From the NCBI RefSeq assembly GCF_021405525.1, contig NZ_JAGQAG010000001.1, positions 1,240,001 to 1,304,000 on the forward strand: a stretch of 64,000 nt of DNA, written 5' to 3'. Positions 1 to 8,599 of this stretch are shown here, one piece after another; position 1 is the stretch's first letter; each line of letters begins with the position of its first letter. A model generated the notes under the pieces. It was not told where the DNA came from and did not search any database. It saw only the letters and a program-made list of their open reading frames with translations. Position numbers and translations under genes: made by a program. The stretch comes from Ruegeria pomeroyi (GTDB lineage Bacteria > Pseudomonadota > Alphaproteobacteria > Rhodobacterales > Rhodobacteraceae).

Positions 1-42
1 GATCCGGCGCCGTTCCGCCGCGCGGTACAGAACTAGGGCGGC

Positions 43-717
43 GTGACTCCGCACTGGCACCCCTCTCCCAATTTCGGACCCCGCCGCGACGCGCTGACCC
101 CGTCGCTGGTGGTGCTGCATTATACCGCCATGGACAGCGCCGAGGCGGCGCTTGAGCGGCTCTGCGACCCGGTGGCCGAGGTTTCGGCCCATTACCTGAT
201 CGGTGCCGATGGAAGGCTCTGGCAGATGGTAACCGAGGCCGACCGCGCCTGGCATGCAGGCGTAGGGGAATGGCAGGGGCTGGATGACATCAATTCCCGC
301 TCCATCGGGATCGAGCTCGACAACCGCGGCGATCACCCGTTCTCGGCGCTACAGATGGCCACGCTGGATGGCCTGCTGACGGATATCTTGCGCCGCTGGT
401 CTATCCCACCCACAGGCGTGATCGGTCACTCCGACATGGCGCCCGGGCGCAAATGCGATCCCGGCCCGCGATTCGACTGGGCCCGCCTCGCCCGGCTTGG
501 TCTCGCCGAGAGGTCGGGAAGCGAGACATGCTCAGACGACCCCACACCCGAGCAGCTGCGCGCCGCTGCCTGTGCGGTAGGTTTCACCGCGCCTGCCGAT
601 GACGAGACGTTGCTGGCGGCCCTGCGCCTGCGCTACCGTCCCTGGGGCCGCGGACCGCTCTGCGCCGCCGATCTGGCCGCCTTGCCCCTTCATTCCGCTG
701 AAAATACTCCGGGGTGA
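43..717 (+). CDS. N-acetylmuramoyl-L-alanine amidase, AmpD/amidase_2 family
   Basis: Zinc amidase that cleaves the amide bond between N-acetylmuramic acid and L-Ala in peptidoglycan fragments. The amidase_2 fold spans about residues 20-150. The expected zinc ligands are visible: His26 in LHYTAM, His129 in VIGHSD and Asp139 in KCDPGPRFDW. No signal peptide is seen, which suits cytoplasmic muropeptide recycling as in AmpD. A small C-terminal region (about 175-215) resembles a peptidoglycan-binding extension. The start is the GTG at 43, and the upstream context is cut short by the window edge. The last ten or so codons (PLHSAENTPG) lie inside a copy of the dispersed intergenic repeat described in the findings, so the natural C-terminus has been replaced or extended by repeat sequence. 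The family call is firm; AmpD versus another amidase_2 member is inferred. Confidence 0.88.
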   Translation: MTPHWHPSPNFGPRRDALTPSLVVLHYTAMDSAEAALERLCDPVAEVSAHYLIGADGRLWQMVTEADRAWHAGVGEWQGLDDINSRSIGIELDNRGDHPFSALQMATLDGLLTDILRRWSIPPTGVIGHSDMAPGRKCDPGPRFDWARLARLGLAERSGSETCSDDPTPEQLRAAACAVGFTAPADDETLLAALRLRYRPWGRGPLCAADLAALPLHSAENTPG

Positions 718-752
718 ATTGGCCGCAGGCCAAGAGGGGCAGCGCCCCTTTT
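685..752 (+). repeat. Dispersed repeat copy 1 (arm A) with terminator-like hairpin
   Basis: Arm A of the repeat, reading CTTCATTCCGCTGAAAATAC then TCCGGGG at 688-714, overlaps the 3' end and stop codon of the amidase gene. It is followed by GGCCGCAGGCC and then by the hairpin AGGGGC-AGC-GCCCCT (735-749), which runs into TTTT. The hairpin plus T-run probably terminates the amidase transcript just before the rnpB promoter. Confidence 0.7.
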
Positions 753-763
753 CCGCCCGCCTC

Positions 764-792
764 TTGACCTCTCCTCCGCCAGCGCCTAACTG
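764..792 (+). promoter_or_regulatory. Predicted housekeeping promoter of rnpB
   Basis: TTGACC at 764-769 and TAACTG at 787-792 are separated by 17 bp. This puts the start site about 7 nt downstream, at roughly 799, where the P1 helix of the RNase P RNA begins. The agreement between spacing and RNA 5' end is the main support. Confidence 0.6.
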
Positions 793-797
793 CGGAA

Positions 798-1198
798 CCG
801 CGCGGAGGGCCGGATGGCCGCGTGGGGGGCGACCCCCGCGAGGAAAGTCCGGACTCCATGAAGCAGCGGTGCCGGGTAACGCCCGGGCGGGGAAACCCGA
901 CGGAAAGCGCCACAGAGAACAGTCCGCCGCGCAGGTCGCGGCAAGGGTGAAACGGTGGGGTAAGAGCCCACCGCGCCCCTGGCAACAGGGGCGGCACGGC
1001 AAGCCCCACCGGGAGCAATGCCAAATAGGACCCCCGCGCGGGACGCGTCGGTTTCGGCCGATACCTCCGCTAGGCCGCTTCAGCCGAGAGGGGTCGGGTT
1101 GGCAGCTAGAGGCGCCTGGCAACAGGCGCACCAGAGGAATGGTCATCGAAGGGGGCAACCCCGGAACAGAATCCGGCTTACAGGCCCTCCGCGCGCAT
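798..1198 (+). ncRNA. rnpB: RNase P RNA (type A)
   Basis: Catalytic RNA subunit of RNase P, which matures the 5' ends of tRNAs. The universal core is present: GAGGAAAGTCCGG near 839-852 and ACAGAATCCGGCTTAC near 1167-1181, the two strands of helix P4. The 5' segment GCGCGGAGGGCC (800-811) pairs perfectly with GGCCCTCCGCGC (1183-1194) to form P1. Length of about 400 nt is normal for alphaproteobacteria. The exact ends are inferred from P1 pairing and from the promoter spacing. No protein gene is credible across this stretch on either strand. Confidence 0.95.
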
Positions 1199-1216
1199 TT
1201 TCCCGGGCTCGCCCTA

Positions 1217-1244
1217 TTGACTCGGCCCACACGCCGGGTAAAAG
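1217..1244 (+). promoter_or_regulatory. Possible promoter of rpmG
   Basis: TTGACT (1217-1222) and TAAAAG (1239-1244) with a 16-bp spacer lie about 60 bp upstream of the rpmG start. The -35 is good and the -10 only fair, so this is tentative. Confidence 0.4.
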
Positions 1245-1305
1245 CGCAGCCTCAGGACAGAATTCAACCGAAAGGCCCCTGCCTTTTCGGACGCAGGAGA
1301 TAACC

Positions 1306-1473
1306 ATGGCGAAGCCGACGACCATCAAGATCCGTCTGAACTCGACCGCGGGCACGGGCCACTTCTACGTGACCAAGAAGAACGCGCGTACGATGACCGA
1401 AAAAATGACCGTGCGTAAGTACGATCCGGTTGTGCGTAAGCATGTCGAGTACAAGGAAGGCAAGATCAAGTAA
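1306..1473 (+). CDS. rpmG: 50S ribosomal protein L33
   Basis: Small protein of the large ribosomal subunit, 55 residues, the usual L33 length. The sequence [20 protein letters not shown] and the basic C-terminus ending in KEGKIK are characteristic. The variant here has no CxxC zinc pairs, so it is the C-minus form. The start is ATG 1306, preceded by a good Shine-Dalgarno (CAGGAGA, 1294-1300); the reading frame continues upstream only through rnpB sequence. The gene sits alone between its own probable promoter and a strong terminator. Confidence 0.97.
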   Translation: MAKPTTIKIRLNSTAGTGHFYVTKKNARTMTEKMTVRKYDPVVRKHVEYKEGKIK

Positions 1474-1498
1474 ACTTGAGCCTTCGAAAAGCCGATGA

Positions 1499-1528
1499 GG
1501 GCCACTCTTTTAGGGTGGCCTTTTTCGT
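1499..1528 (+). terminator. Rho-independent terminator after rpmG
   Basis: GGCCAC (1500-1505) pairs with GTGGCC (1515-1520), followed at once by TTTTT and a further T-rich stretch. It lies 26 bp past the rpmG stop codon. Confidence 0.85.
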
Positions 1529-1616
1529 TTTGGCCGAATGGGGGGCTCTGGCCGCTTGCTTTTGCGACCCCGGCAAGGCTAGGCTTGCCGTGTCTGCCAC
1601 CAAGCTCATGACGGTT

Positions 1617-2126
1617 ATGAAGAAAATCCTGCTGCCCGCCCTTGCTCTGATGTCTCTGTCCGCCTGTGCCAGCCTGTGGCACCGCGAAGGGGTGGGGTTC
1701 ACCGGTATCGACGGTGAGCCCAAGACCATTACCGAGAAGAGGGGGAGCGCCGATTACGTGGCGCGCCGTCTGAGCGTGCCGGCGGAACTTGCGGGCAAGC
1801 CTGTCCAGCGCCTGCAAAGCGAGAAAGGCGATATCGCCAGCCTGGCCGGGGTCGCCATCGGTGCTGGTGGCCGCAACCCGCAGACTGCGGTCGAGGTAGG
1901 GAGCGGTACCCTCGATTTGTATCTGAGCACGGTCGAAGTGAACGGAGTTCTTTTTGCGGTGCTGCGTACACCGGAGGACGGGATCGACCGGCTGGCAGAG
2001 GATGCAGGCGCCTCTTTTGCCCAATCGGTGCCACGCCTGACCGGCTGTTTGACCGGTGGCCAGGTATTTCGTTCCGGGCAGTCGAAGCGGTCCACCGGAC
2101 TTGCGGTTCCCCTCGACTGTCGCTGA
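1617..2126 (+). CDS. Putative lipoprotein, unknown function
   Basis: 169 residues. The N-terminus MKKILLPALALMSLSACASL has a short basic region, a hydrophobic core and the lipobox LSAC, predicting lipidation at Cys17. The rest is a soluble periplasmic domain with no family I recognise; it has a second Cys pair near the C-terminus (TGCLTG and LDCR), possibly a disulfide. The start was chosen because it gives a complete signal peptide; a second ATG lies 9 bp upstream (1608), and the open frame before that has no credible start. The gene lies between the rpmG terminator and a convergent palindromic terminator. Confidence 0.75.
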   Translation: MKKILLPALALMSLSACASLWHREGVGFTGIDGEPKTITEKRGSADYVARRLSVPAELAGKPVQRLQSEKGDIASLAGVAIGAGGRNPQTAVEVGSGTLDLYLSTVEVNGVLFAVLRTPEDGIDRLAEDAGASFAQSVPRLTGCLTGGQVFRSGQSKRSTGLAVPLDCR

Positions 2127-2132
2127 AGGCGA

Positions 2133-2168
2133 CAGCGGGGCGCAACGGAACAGCGGGGCGCAACGGAA
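2133..2168. repeat. Perfect 18-bp tandem duplication
   Basis: The unit CAGCGGGGCGCAACGGAA occurs twice in direct succession (2133-2150 and 2151-2168), immediately after the lipoprotein stop codon and before the shared terminator. It is a local duplication in the intergenic space with no coding role. Confidence 0.9.
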
Positions 2169-2170
2169 AA

Positions 2171-2190
2171 GGGCGGGGAATTCCCCGCCC
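2171..2190. terminator. Bidirectional terminator between convergent genes
   Basis: GGGCGGGGAA-TTCCCCGCCC is a perfect 20-bp palindrome between the lipoprotein gene (+) and the Bax-inhibitor family gene (-). AAAA lies on the left and TTCATT on the right, giving T-rich tails in both directions. Confidence 0.7.
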
Positions 2191-2215
2191 TTCATTCGTT
2201 CTGTCAGTTGCTGAC

Positions 2216-2995
2216 TTATTCGCGGTTGCCGAGTAATTGCAGCAGGAACATGAACAGGTTGATGAAGTCCAGATAGAGGCTCAGCGCACCCATGATGGCA
2301 GCCTTACCCAGCCATTCCTGATCGCCGGAATGGGCCATTTGCAGATAGGTGTTCTTGATGTTCTGGGTATCATAGGCGGTCAGGCCGGCGAAAATCAGAA
2401 CGCCGATCGCCGAGATCGCAAAGGCCATGGCCGAAGACGCCAAGAAGATGTTGACTACCGAGGCGACGATCAGGCCGATCAGACCCATCACCAGGAAGGT
2501 GCCCATGGCGCTCAGGTCCTTCTTGGTCGTGTAGCCGTAAAGCGACAGACCGGCAAAGGCGATGGCGGTGATCAGGAACACCTGAATGATCGACTGGCCG
2601 GTAAAGACCAGGAAGATCGAGCTGATCGACAGACCCATCACAAAGGCGAAGGTGTAGAAGATCAGCTGTGCGGCGGCGGCCGACAGGCGGTTGATGGCGG
2701 CGCTGAACCCAAAGACAAAGGCCAGCGGCGCGAACATGATCACCCATTTCAGCGGCGAGGCGTAAAGCGAATAGCCGATCTGGGTCAGGTATTTGTCGGC
2801 GCTCAGCTGGGCCACGGCCGCGCTAGGATCGGTGGTCACCGCCAGACCCGAGATCGCCCAGGCCGCGGCAAAGGTGATCAGCATGCCCACGGACATGGTG
2901 CCGTAGACTTTGTTCATATGGGCGCGCAGGCCCTCGTCGATCTGGGCAGCGCGCGAACCGGCAGTAGTGGACCGGATCGTGTCGAATTGAGCCAT
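2216..2995 (-). CDS. Bax inhibitor-1/YccA family membrane protein
   Basis: 259-residue integral membrane protein of the BI-1 (TMBIM/UPF0005) family. Family members are calcium-leak channels or modulators of membrane proteolysis (YccA with FtsH). At least seven hydrophobic helices follow one another, beginning near MSVGMLITFAAAWAISGLAV. The hallmark segments LSISSIFLVFTGQSI and the late YDTQNIK acidic motif are present. The start at 2995 gives MAQFDTIRS, with GGGAG five to eight bases upstream; a frame extension of 11 residues further upstream has no ribosome-binding site. It is monocistronic. Confidence 0.92.
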   Translation of the reverse strand: MAQFDTIRSTTAGSRAAQIDEGLRAHMNKVYGTMSVGMLITFAAAWAISGLAVTTDPSAAVAQLSADKYLTQIGYSLYASPLKWVIMFAPLAFVFGFSAAINRLSAAAAQLIFYTFAFVMGLSISSIFLVFTGQSIIQVFLITAIAFAGLSLYGYTTKKDLSAMGTFLVMGLIGLIVASVVNIFLASSAMAFAISAIGVLIFAGLTAYDTQNIKNTYLQMAHSGDQEWLGKAAIMGALSLYLDFINLFMFLLQLLGNRE

Positions 2996-3177
2996 TTGAG
3001 TCTCCCTGAAATCAAACTCGGGCCGCAAGGGCTACCCTGCGGCATTCCCGTCAAATATCGGAGAGCGAACCCGTGAATTCAAGTATTTCCGAGTCGGATT
3101 TAGGCTCAATCCACCCGAAAAAATGGCCCGCGCGGGGCGGGCCAAGGCAGGGGAAGAGCTGAAGCTGCTGTTCCGGC

Positions 3178-3387
3178 TTATTTCAGCCAGTGATGCGGGG
3201 CATCCCAGAACGGCCTCGCGGCCTCGGTCCGGGCCTCGGCGCGGGTGATCCCCATGTCTTCGAGCGCCCGGTCGTCGAGGTGCCGCAACTCCTGACGTTG
3301 GCGGCGCAGCGCCAGAAGGTCGTAGAATACGGCAAGCCGGGATCGGGGTGCGGGTCGGCAGGGGTGCGAGGCGGTGACAAAGGCCAT
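3178..3387 (-). CDS. DUF1127 family small protein
   Basis: 69 residues. The Arg-rich helical segment LRRQRQELRHLDDRALEDMG is the DUF1127 (YjiS-like) signature, found in many alphaproteobacterial small proteins. Some DUF1127 proteins act in RNA turnover and phosphate or carbon homeostasis, but that is family knowledge from other bacteria. The start MAFVTASHP at 3387 has AAAGGAC just upstream; an in-frame upstream extension lacks such a site. The gene is divergent from the LysR gene, with a T-N11-A palindrome in the shared promoter region, so the LysR protein may control it. Confidence 0.85.
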   Translation of the reverse strand: MAFVTASHPCRPAPRSRLAVFYDLLALRRQRQELRHLDDRALEDMGITRAEARTEAARPFWDAPHHWLK

Positions 3388-3428
3388 GACGTGTCCTTTC
3401 TGATTTCGTGATGTGAGTTCGGGTGACA

Positions 3429-3443
3429 ATCAATTTCCTTGAT
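3429..3443. promoter_or_regulatory. Candidate LysR-type operator
   Basis: ATCAA-TTTCC-TTGAT is an interrupted palindrome containing a T-N11-A box (T3430 to A3442), the general recognition pattern of LysR regulators. It lies between the divergent DUF1127 and lysR-family genes, 66 bp from the latter's start. Confidence 0.45.
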
Positions 3444-3508
3444 AGATATGGTGGGATGTGCTTCATTATGGAAACGAATGTTTTTGAACTCGTCCATCAA
3501 GGTTTGGA

Positions 3509-4387
3509 ATGATACGCAATCTCGACATCACAACCCTGCGCAGTTTCGTGGCCGTGGCCGACAGTGGCGGTGTCACCCGGGCCGCAGGGTTCCTGCACCT
3601 GACCCAATCGGCGGTTTCCATGCAGATAAAGCGGCTGGAGGAACTCTTGGATCTGCAACTGCTGGACCGCAGCGGGCGCGGCATTGCGCTGACCGCCTCG
3701 GGTGAGCAACTGCTGGCCTATGCCCGCCGTATGGTGGCGATGAATGACGAGGTGATCGCACGGCTGACCGATCAGGCATTCGAGGGCGAGGTGGTGCTGG
3801 GCGTGCCGCACGATATCGTCTATCCGGCGATCCCGCGCGTGCTCCAGCAGTTCAACGCCGCTTATCCGCGGGTGCGGGTGCAACTCTTGTCCTGCTATAC
3901 CTCCTGGCTGAAAGAGCAGTACGAACGTGGCGAATGCGACGTGATCCTGACCACCGAACCGGGGGGGGGCGATCATTGCGAGACGATTGCGGAACTGCCC
4001 CTGCGCTGGATCGGCGCGGCGGGGGGCTCGGCCTGGCGGCAACGGCCGCTGAAACTGGCGCTGGGACGGCGCTGTCTGTTCCGTGCCAGTGTGATCGCGG
4101 CGCTGGATGCGGCGAATATCCCCTGGGAGCTCTCGGTCGAGACCGAGAACGACCGCACCATCGAGGCGACCGTGTCGGCCGATCTCGCGGTGCATGCGAT
4201 GCTGGAAGGCACTGCCGCGCCGCATCTGGCGCAGATCGAGTCCGATGCGCTGCCGGTGCTGCCCTCGCACAAGATCAATCTTTACGGCGGCAAGGACGGC
4301 AAGGGACAGATCGTCGATGCCCTGGTGGACCTGGTTCGCCAGAACTTTGCCAAGATGGGTAACGGCCATCTGCGCGCGGTGAGCTGA
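3509..4387 (+). CDS. LysR family transcriptional regulator
   Basis: 292 residues, normal LysR length. The N-terminal winged helix-turn-helix (about 5-64) contains SGGVTRAAGFLHLTQSAVSM followed by QIKRLEELL, the canonical LysR pattern. The remainder is the periplasmic-binding-like effector domain, starting near GEVVLGVPHDIVYPAIP. The start is ATG 3509 because it precedes the HTH by the usual short distance. The gene is divergent from the DUF1127 gene. Effector and targets cannot be told from sequence. Confidence 0.93.
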   Translation: MIRNLDITTLRSFVAVADSGGVTRAAGFLHLTQSAVSMQIKRLEELLDLQLLDRSGRGIALTASGEQLLAYARRMVAMNDEVIARLTDQAFEGEVVLGVPHDIVYPAIPRVLQQFNAAYPRVRVQLLSCYTSWLKEQYERGECDVILTTEPGGGDHCETIAELPLRWIGAAGGSAWRQRPLKLALGRRCLFRASVIAALDAANIPWELSVETENDRTIEATVSADLAVHAMLEGTAAPHLAQIESDALPVLPSHKINLYGGKDGKGQIVDALVDLVRQNFAKMGNGHLRAVS

Positions 4388-4508
4388 GCGAGCGCTGCCA
4401 AGCGGTGCGCCTGCGGCGCAAGACGATATCTCGTCGTCGTGCCTCCTCCTCGGCGCGTGTCGCACCGCGACATGCCACCGCCAAGACAGTGTATGTGGCG
4501 GCGGTAGA

Positions 4509-4544
4509 CGCCTCCGGCGGGAGTATTTGCGACCAGAAAGAAGC
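4509..4544 (-). repeat. Dispersed repeat copy 2 (arm B only)
   Basis: CGCCTCCGGCGGGAGTATTT then GCGACCAGAAAGAAGC is an isolated arm B. It lies in the gap between the lysR-family gene and the convergent oxidoreductase gene, five bases from the latter's stop codon. Confidence 0.75.
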
Positions 4545-4549
4545 GGCTG

Positions 4550-5506
4550 TCAGGGGGTGATGACGACCTTGCCGGTGGCGGTTCGGCTGCGCAGAAGCTC
4601 CAGCCCCTCGGCGGCGCGTTCGAGGGGCAGGACATGGCTGACATGCGGGTGCAGGCGCCCCTGCTGGTACCAGTCGAGCAGGGTCTGGAAACTGTCGCGG
4701 ATCACCTCGGGGCGGAACTTCAGATAACCGCCGATGTAGAACCCGATCACGGTGAGATTCTTGACCAGCAGGTGATTGGCGGGGATTTGCGGCACCTCGC
4801 CGCCGGCAAAGCCGATGGGCAGCAGCCGCGCCTCGGGATTGGCGGCGCGGAAAGCGGCCTTGAAAACATCTCCCCCGATTGCGTCATAGACGACATCGAC
4901 GCCGCCCAAGTCCAGCAGGCGGGCGCGCAGATCCTCATCGGCGTCGATCAGGATATCGGCTCCGGACTGGCGGGCGATCTCGAGCTTGTCTGCGCCACGG
5001 GCCTGCGCGATCACCCGCGCACCCATGAGTTTGCCGATCTCGACCGCAGTGAGGCCAACGCCGCCGGCGGCACCGGTGACCAGCAGCGTCTCACCCGGTT
5101 GCAGGCGGGCGCGGTGATCGAGCGCCATATGGCTGGTGCCATAGGCAATCTGGAAGGCGGCGGCGTGTTCGAAACTCATGGCGTCAGGCAGGGGCAGGGC
5201 ACGGTCCGCGTCGAAGACACCCTGTTCGGCAAGCCCACCCTGACCGGTGTAAAGGGCGATTCGGTCTCCGATTTTCAAATGCGAAACACCGGCGCCGAGG
5301 GCGTTGACTTTGCCTGCAACCTCCATCCCAAGTGTGAAAGGCGCGGTCGGTGTGTCCTGGTAAGTGCCCTTCTGCATCAGCAGGTCCGCGAAGTTCAGGC
5401 CACAAGCACGAATGTCGATCCGAACCTGGCCTGGGCCTGGTTCGGCTACCTGCTGATTGATCAGTTGCGCTGGGCTGCCGGCTCTTAGCACGGAGAATGA
5501 GCGCAT
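4550..5506 (-). CDS. NADPH:quinone oxidoreductase, zinc-free MDR family
   Basis: 318 residues of the medium-chain dehydrogenase/reductase superfamily. The GroES-like N-domain contains ACGLNFADLLMQKGTY, and the Rossmann domain carries the NADP-binding stretch LLVTGAAGGVGLTAVEIGK. The structural-zinc Cys cluster and catalytic zinc ligands are absent, as in QOR/crotonyl-reductase-like members. The start at 5506 (MRSFSVLRAG) has AGAGGAA upstream. Reduction of quinones or of enoyl-type substrates with NADPH is likely; the true substrate is not shown. It is transcribed alone. Confidence 0.85.
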   Translation of the reverse strand: MRSFSVLRAGSPAQLINQQVAEPGPGQVRIDIRACGLNFADLLMQKGTYQDTPTAPFTLGMEVAGKVNALGAGVSHLKIGDRIALYTGQGGLAEQGVFDADRALPLPDAMSFEHAAAFQIAYGTSHMALDHRARLQPGETLLVTGAAGGVGLTAVEIGKLMGARVIAQARGADKLEIARQSGADILIDADEDLRARLLDLGGVDVVYDAIGGDVFKAAFRAANPEARLLPIGFAGGEVPQIPANHLLVKNLTVIGFYIGGYLKFRPEVIRDSFQTLLDWYQQGRLHPHVSHVLPLERAAEGLELLRSRTATGKVVITP

Positions 5507-5855
5507 CGGTTTTTCCTCTTGATTTACCGCCATAAAGACCGAGCTGGTGTGCTGAGTCAAACTGTGGCTCGGACGGCGAACATTGACTGCGTCACAGCGG
5601 CTCCTCATTTGTCCTTGCAGTACCTTTCTGGGGTTGTATCGGTGGATTTCCGCCGCAACTTATGGTGCAGTTGAGCTGCACAGGATTCAACCAACTTGAA
5701 TTCAATTGCGATTTTCGGCATATTCATAGGCGGTGCGGTTCGGGTCGCTCAACGATATTAGGGAATACTTAATTGGCCGTGTCAGATGGTTGGGGCAGGC
5801 CGCGCCCTTTATGCCGATGCCCGGGCGGTTGTCAGTGTAACAGAGGAGAATTCGC
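5507..5855. other. Intergenic promoter region, 349 bp
   Basis: Divergent promoter region between the quinone oxidoreductase (-) and the XRE regulator (+). The central part (5690-5775) is clearly AT-richer than the surroundings, as expected for promoters, but I see no confident -35/-10 pair, hairpin or small gene. No copy of the intergenic repeat is present. Confidence 0.6.
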
Positions 5856-6227
5856 ATGACCCATCCTGTAGACGTTCACGTGGGGAAGCGTGTACGGCAC
5901 CGTCGCTGGCTGATTGGTATGACTCAGCAACAGCTGGCCGAACAGGTCGGTATTAAGTTTCAGCAGATCCAGAAATACGAAACCGGAGCAAATCGCGTGA
6001 GCGCGTCCCGCCTTTGGGATATCGCAGAGGCACTCGACGTTCCCGTGAGCTTTTTCTTCGAAGGACTTGAAGAATCGGAGAAGGTTGCTGCCGAGAAATC
6101 GAGCGTACCCGCAGACCTGATGGGGGACAAGGAAGCGCTGGATCTGGTGCGGTCCTACTATGCCATTCCCGAAAATCAGCGTCGCCGCCTGTTCGAATTG
6201 GCACGCGTGCTGAGCGACGTGGCCTGA
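5856..6227 (+). CDS. XRE/Cro-CI family helix-turn-helix regulator
   Basis: 123 residues. The HTH_3 domain occupies about 8-65, with GMTQQQLAEQVGIKFQQIQK as the recognition module and ANRVSASRLWDIAEAL following it. The C-terminal part is helical (EALDLVRSYYAIPENQRRRL). This arrangement matches a common alphaproteobacterial single-domain repressor group that includes PraR/PhrR-type proteins; equivalence to any one of those is an inference. A strong ribosome-binding site (AGAGGAG) precedes ATG 5856. The phosphatase gene follows 49 bp downstream and may be cotranscribed. Confidence 0.88.
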   Translation: MTHPVDVHVGKRVRHRRWLIGMTQQQLAEQVGIKFQQIQKYETGANRVSASRLWDIAEALDVPVSFFFEGLEESEKVAAEKSSVPADLMGDKEALDLVRSYYAIPENQRRRLFELARVLSDVA

Positions 6228-6276
6228 TCCGAGCCTGCATATTGCAAAATGGTCTGACGGGTGGCAATGCATCGGC

Positions 6277-7068
6277 ATGAAACCTGCTGACTATACCGAT
6301 CTAGAGATCGCCGAAAAACTGGCCGATGCCGCCCGCGCGGCGATTCTTCCTTATTTCAGACGGCTGGATCTTGGGGCCGAAAACAAGCTTGACAGCGGCT
6401 TTGACCCGGTGACCGAGGCCGACCGAGCCGCTGAAATGGCAATGCGCGAAATCCTCGCTGAGCTGCGTCCCCAGGACGGTATTCATGGCGAGGAGTTTGA
6501 TGAGGTTGAGGGGCGTTCTGGTCGCGTTTGGGTATTGGATCCAATCGACGGCACCCGGGGCTTTATCTCGGGCACACCGACATGGGGTGTGTTGATTGCC
6601 TTGTCGGATACCCATGGCCCTTTCCTTGGCGTGGTGGACCAGCCTTACATCGGCGAGCGCTTTGTCGGTACATCCGAGGGCGCATATGTGACTGGACCGC
6701 TTGGGCTGCAGGTACTGGCAACGCGGAAGGATACTGATCTGTCCGATGCGGTCCTCTTTACCACCTTCCCAGAACTTGGCAGTGCTGAGGAAGAGGCGGC
6801 ATTCCGTGCCGTGTCGAGCCGGGTCAAGCTGACCCGCTATGGAATGGATTGCTATGCCTACGCCCTGCTGGCGGCGGGGCTGGTCGATCTGGTGATCGAA
6901 GCTGGGTTGAAGGCAGTCGACATCCAGGCGCCCATCGCGTTGATCGAAGCGGCGGGCGGCATCGTTACAGATTGGACAGGTGGCCCCGCGCATGGGGGTG
7001 GGCGCGCCTTGGCGGCAGCCAATCCGCAAATACACAGCGCGGCGCTGGAACTCCTTCGTGGGGTGTGA
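6277..7068 (+). CDS. hisN: Inositol monophosphatase family, probable histidinol-phosphatase
   Basis: 263 residues with the metal-dependent IMPase motifs: DPVTEADRAAE (motif 0), GEEFDE (motif 1), WVLDPIDGTRGF (motif 2) and VDIQAPIALIEAAGG (a variant of motif 3). The pattern DGTRGF with a following GMDCYAY is typical of the HisN type of histidinol-phosphate phosphatase, used for histidine biosynthesis in many alphaproteobacteria. Other possible substrates are inositol-1-phosphate and related phosphates. It lies downstream of the XRE gene, with no other his gene near. Confidence 0.82.
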   Translation: MKPADYTDLEIAEKLADAARAAILPYFRRLDLGAENKLDSGFDPVTEADRAAEMAMREILAELRPQDGIHGEEFDEVEGRSGRVWVLDPIDGTRGFISGTPTWGVLIALSDTHGPFLGVVDQPYIGERFVGTSEGAYVTGPLGLQVLATRKDTDLSDAVLFTTFPELGSAEEEAAFRAVSSRVKLTRYGMDCYAYALLAAGLVDLVIEAGLKAVDIQAPIALIEAAGGIVTDWTGGPAHGGGRALAAANPQIHSAALELLRGV

Positions 7069-7184
7069 CCGCCTTGCAACCTGCCTCGGCTGGGCGTAAC
7101 CTCTATTCAGCCGGTTCTTGAGCCCGTTTTCCGCCGGCCTGACACACTTCCTATGAAGCGGGCCCGACAGGGGAAGTGTGCACC

Positions 7185-8519
<1,335 letters not shown>

Positions 8520-8521
8520 GC

Positions 8522-8581
8522 CCCTTCATTTCGCAAAAAATATTCCCGCCGGAGGCAAAGATTTTTCGTCGAAAAATCTTT
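8522..8581. repeat. Dispersed repeat copy 3 (arm A) plus 12-bp inverted repeat
   Basis: Arm A, CCCTTCATTTCGC then AAAAAATATTCCCGCCGGAG (8522-8554), is followed by a perfect inverted repeat at 8557-8581: AAAGATTTTTCG, a single T, and CGAAAAATCTTT. The pair fills the gap between two convergent deaminase genes. It probably ends both transcripts, since the stem itself supplies T-rich tails on both strands. Confidence 0.75.
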
Positions 8582-8599
8582 CGCCCGCCGAGAGGGCGG

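Noticed and set aside
532-1303. Long reading frames on both strands across the RNase P RNA
   Set aside because: The RNA has the universal RNase P core, P1 pairing and its own promoter. The frames are a by-product of high GC.
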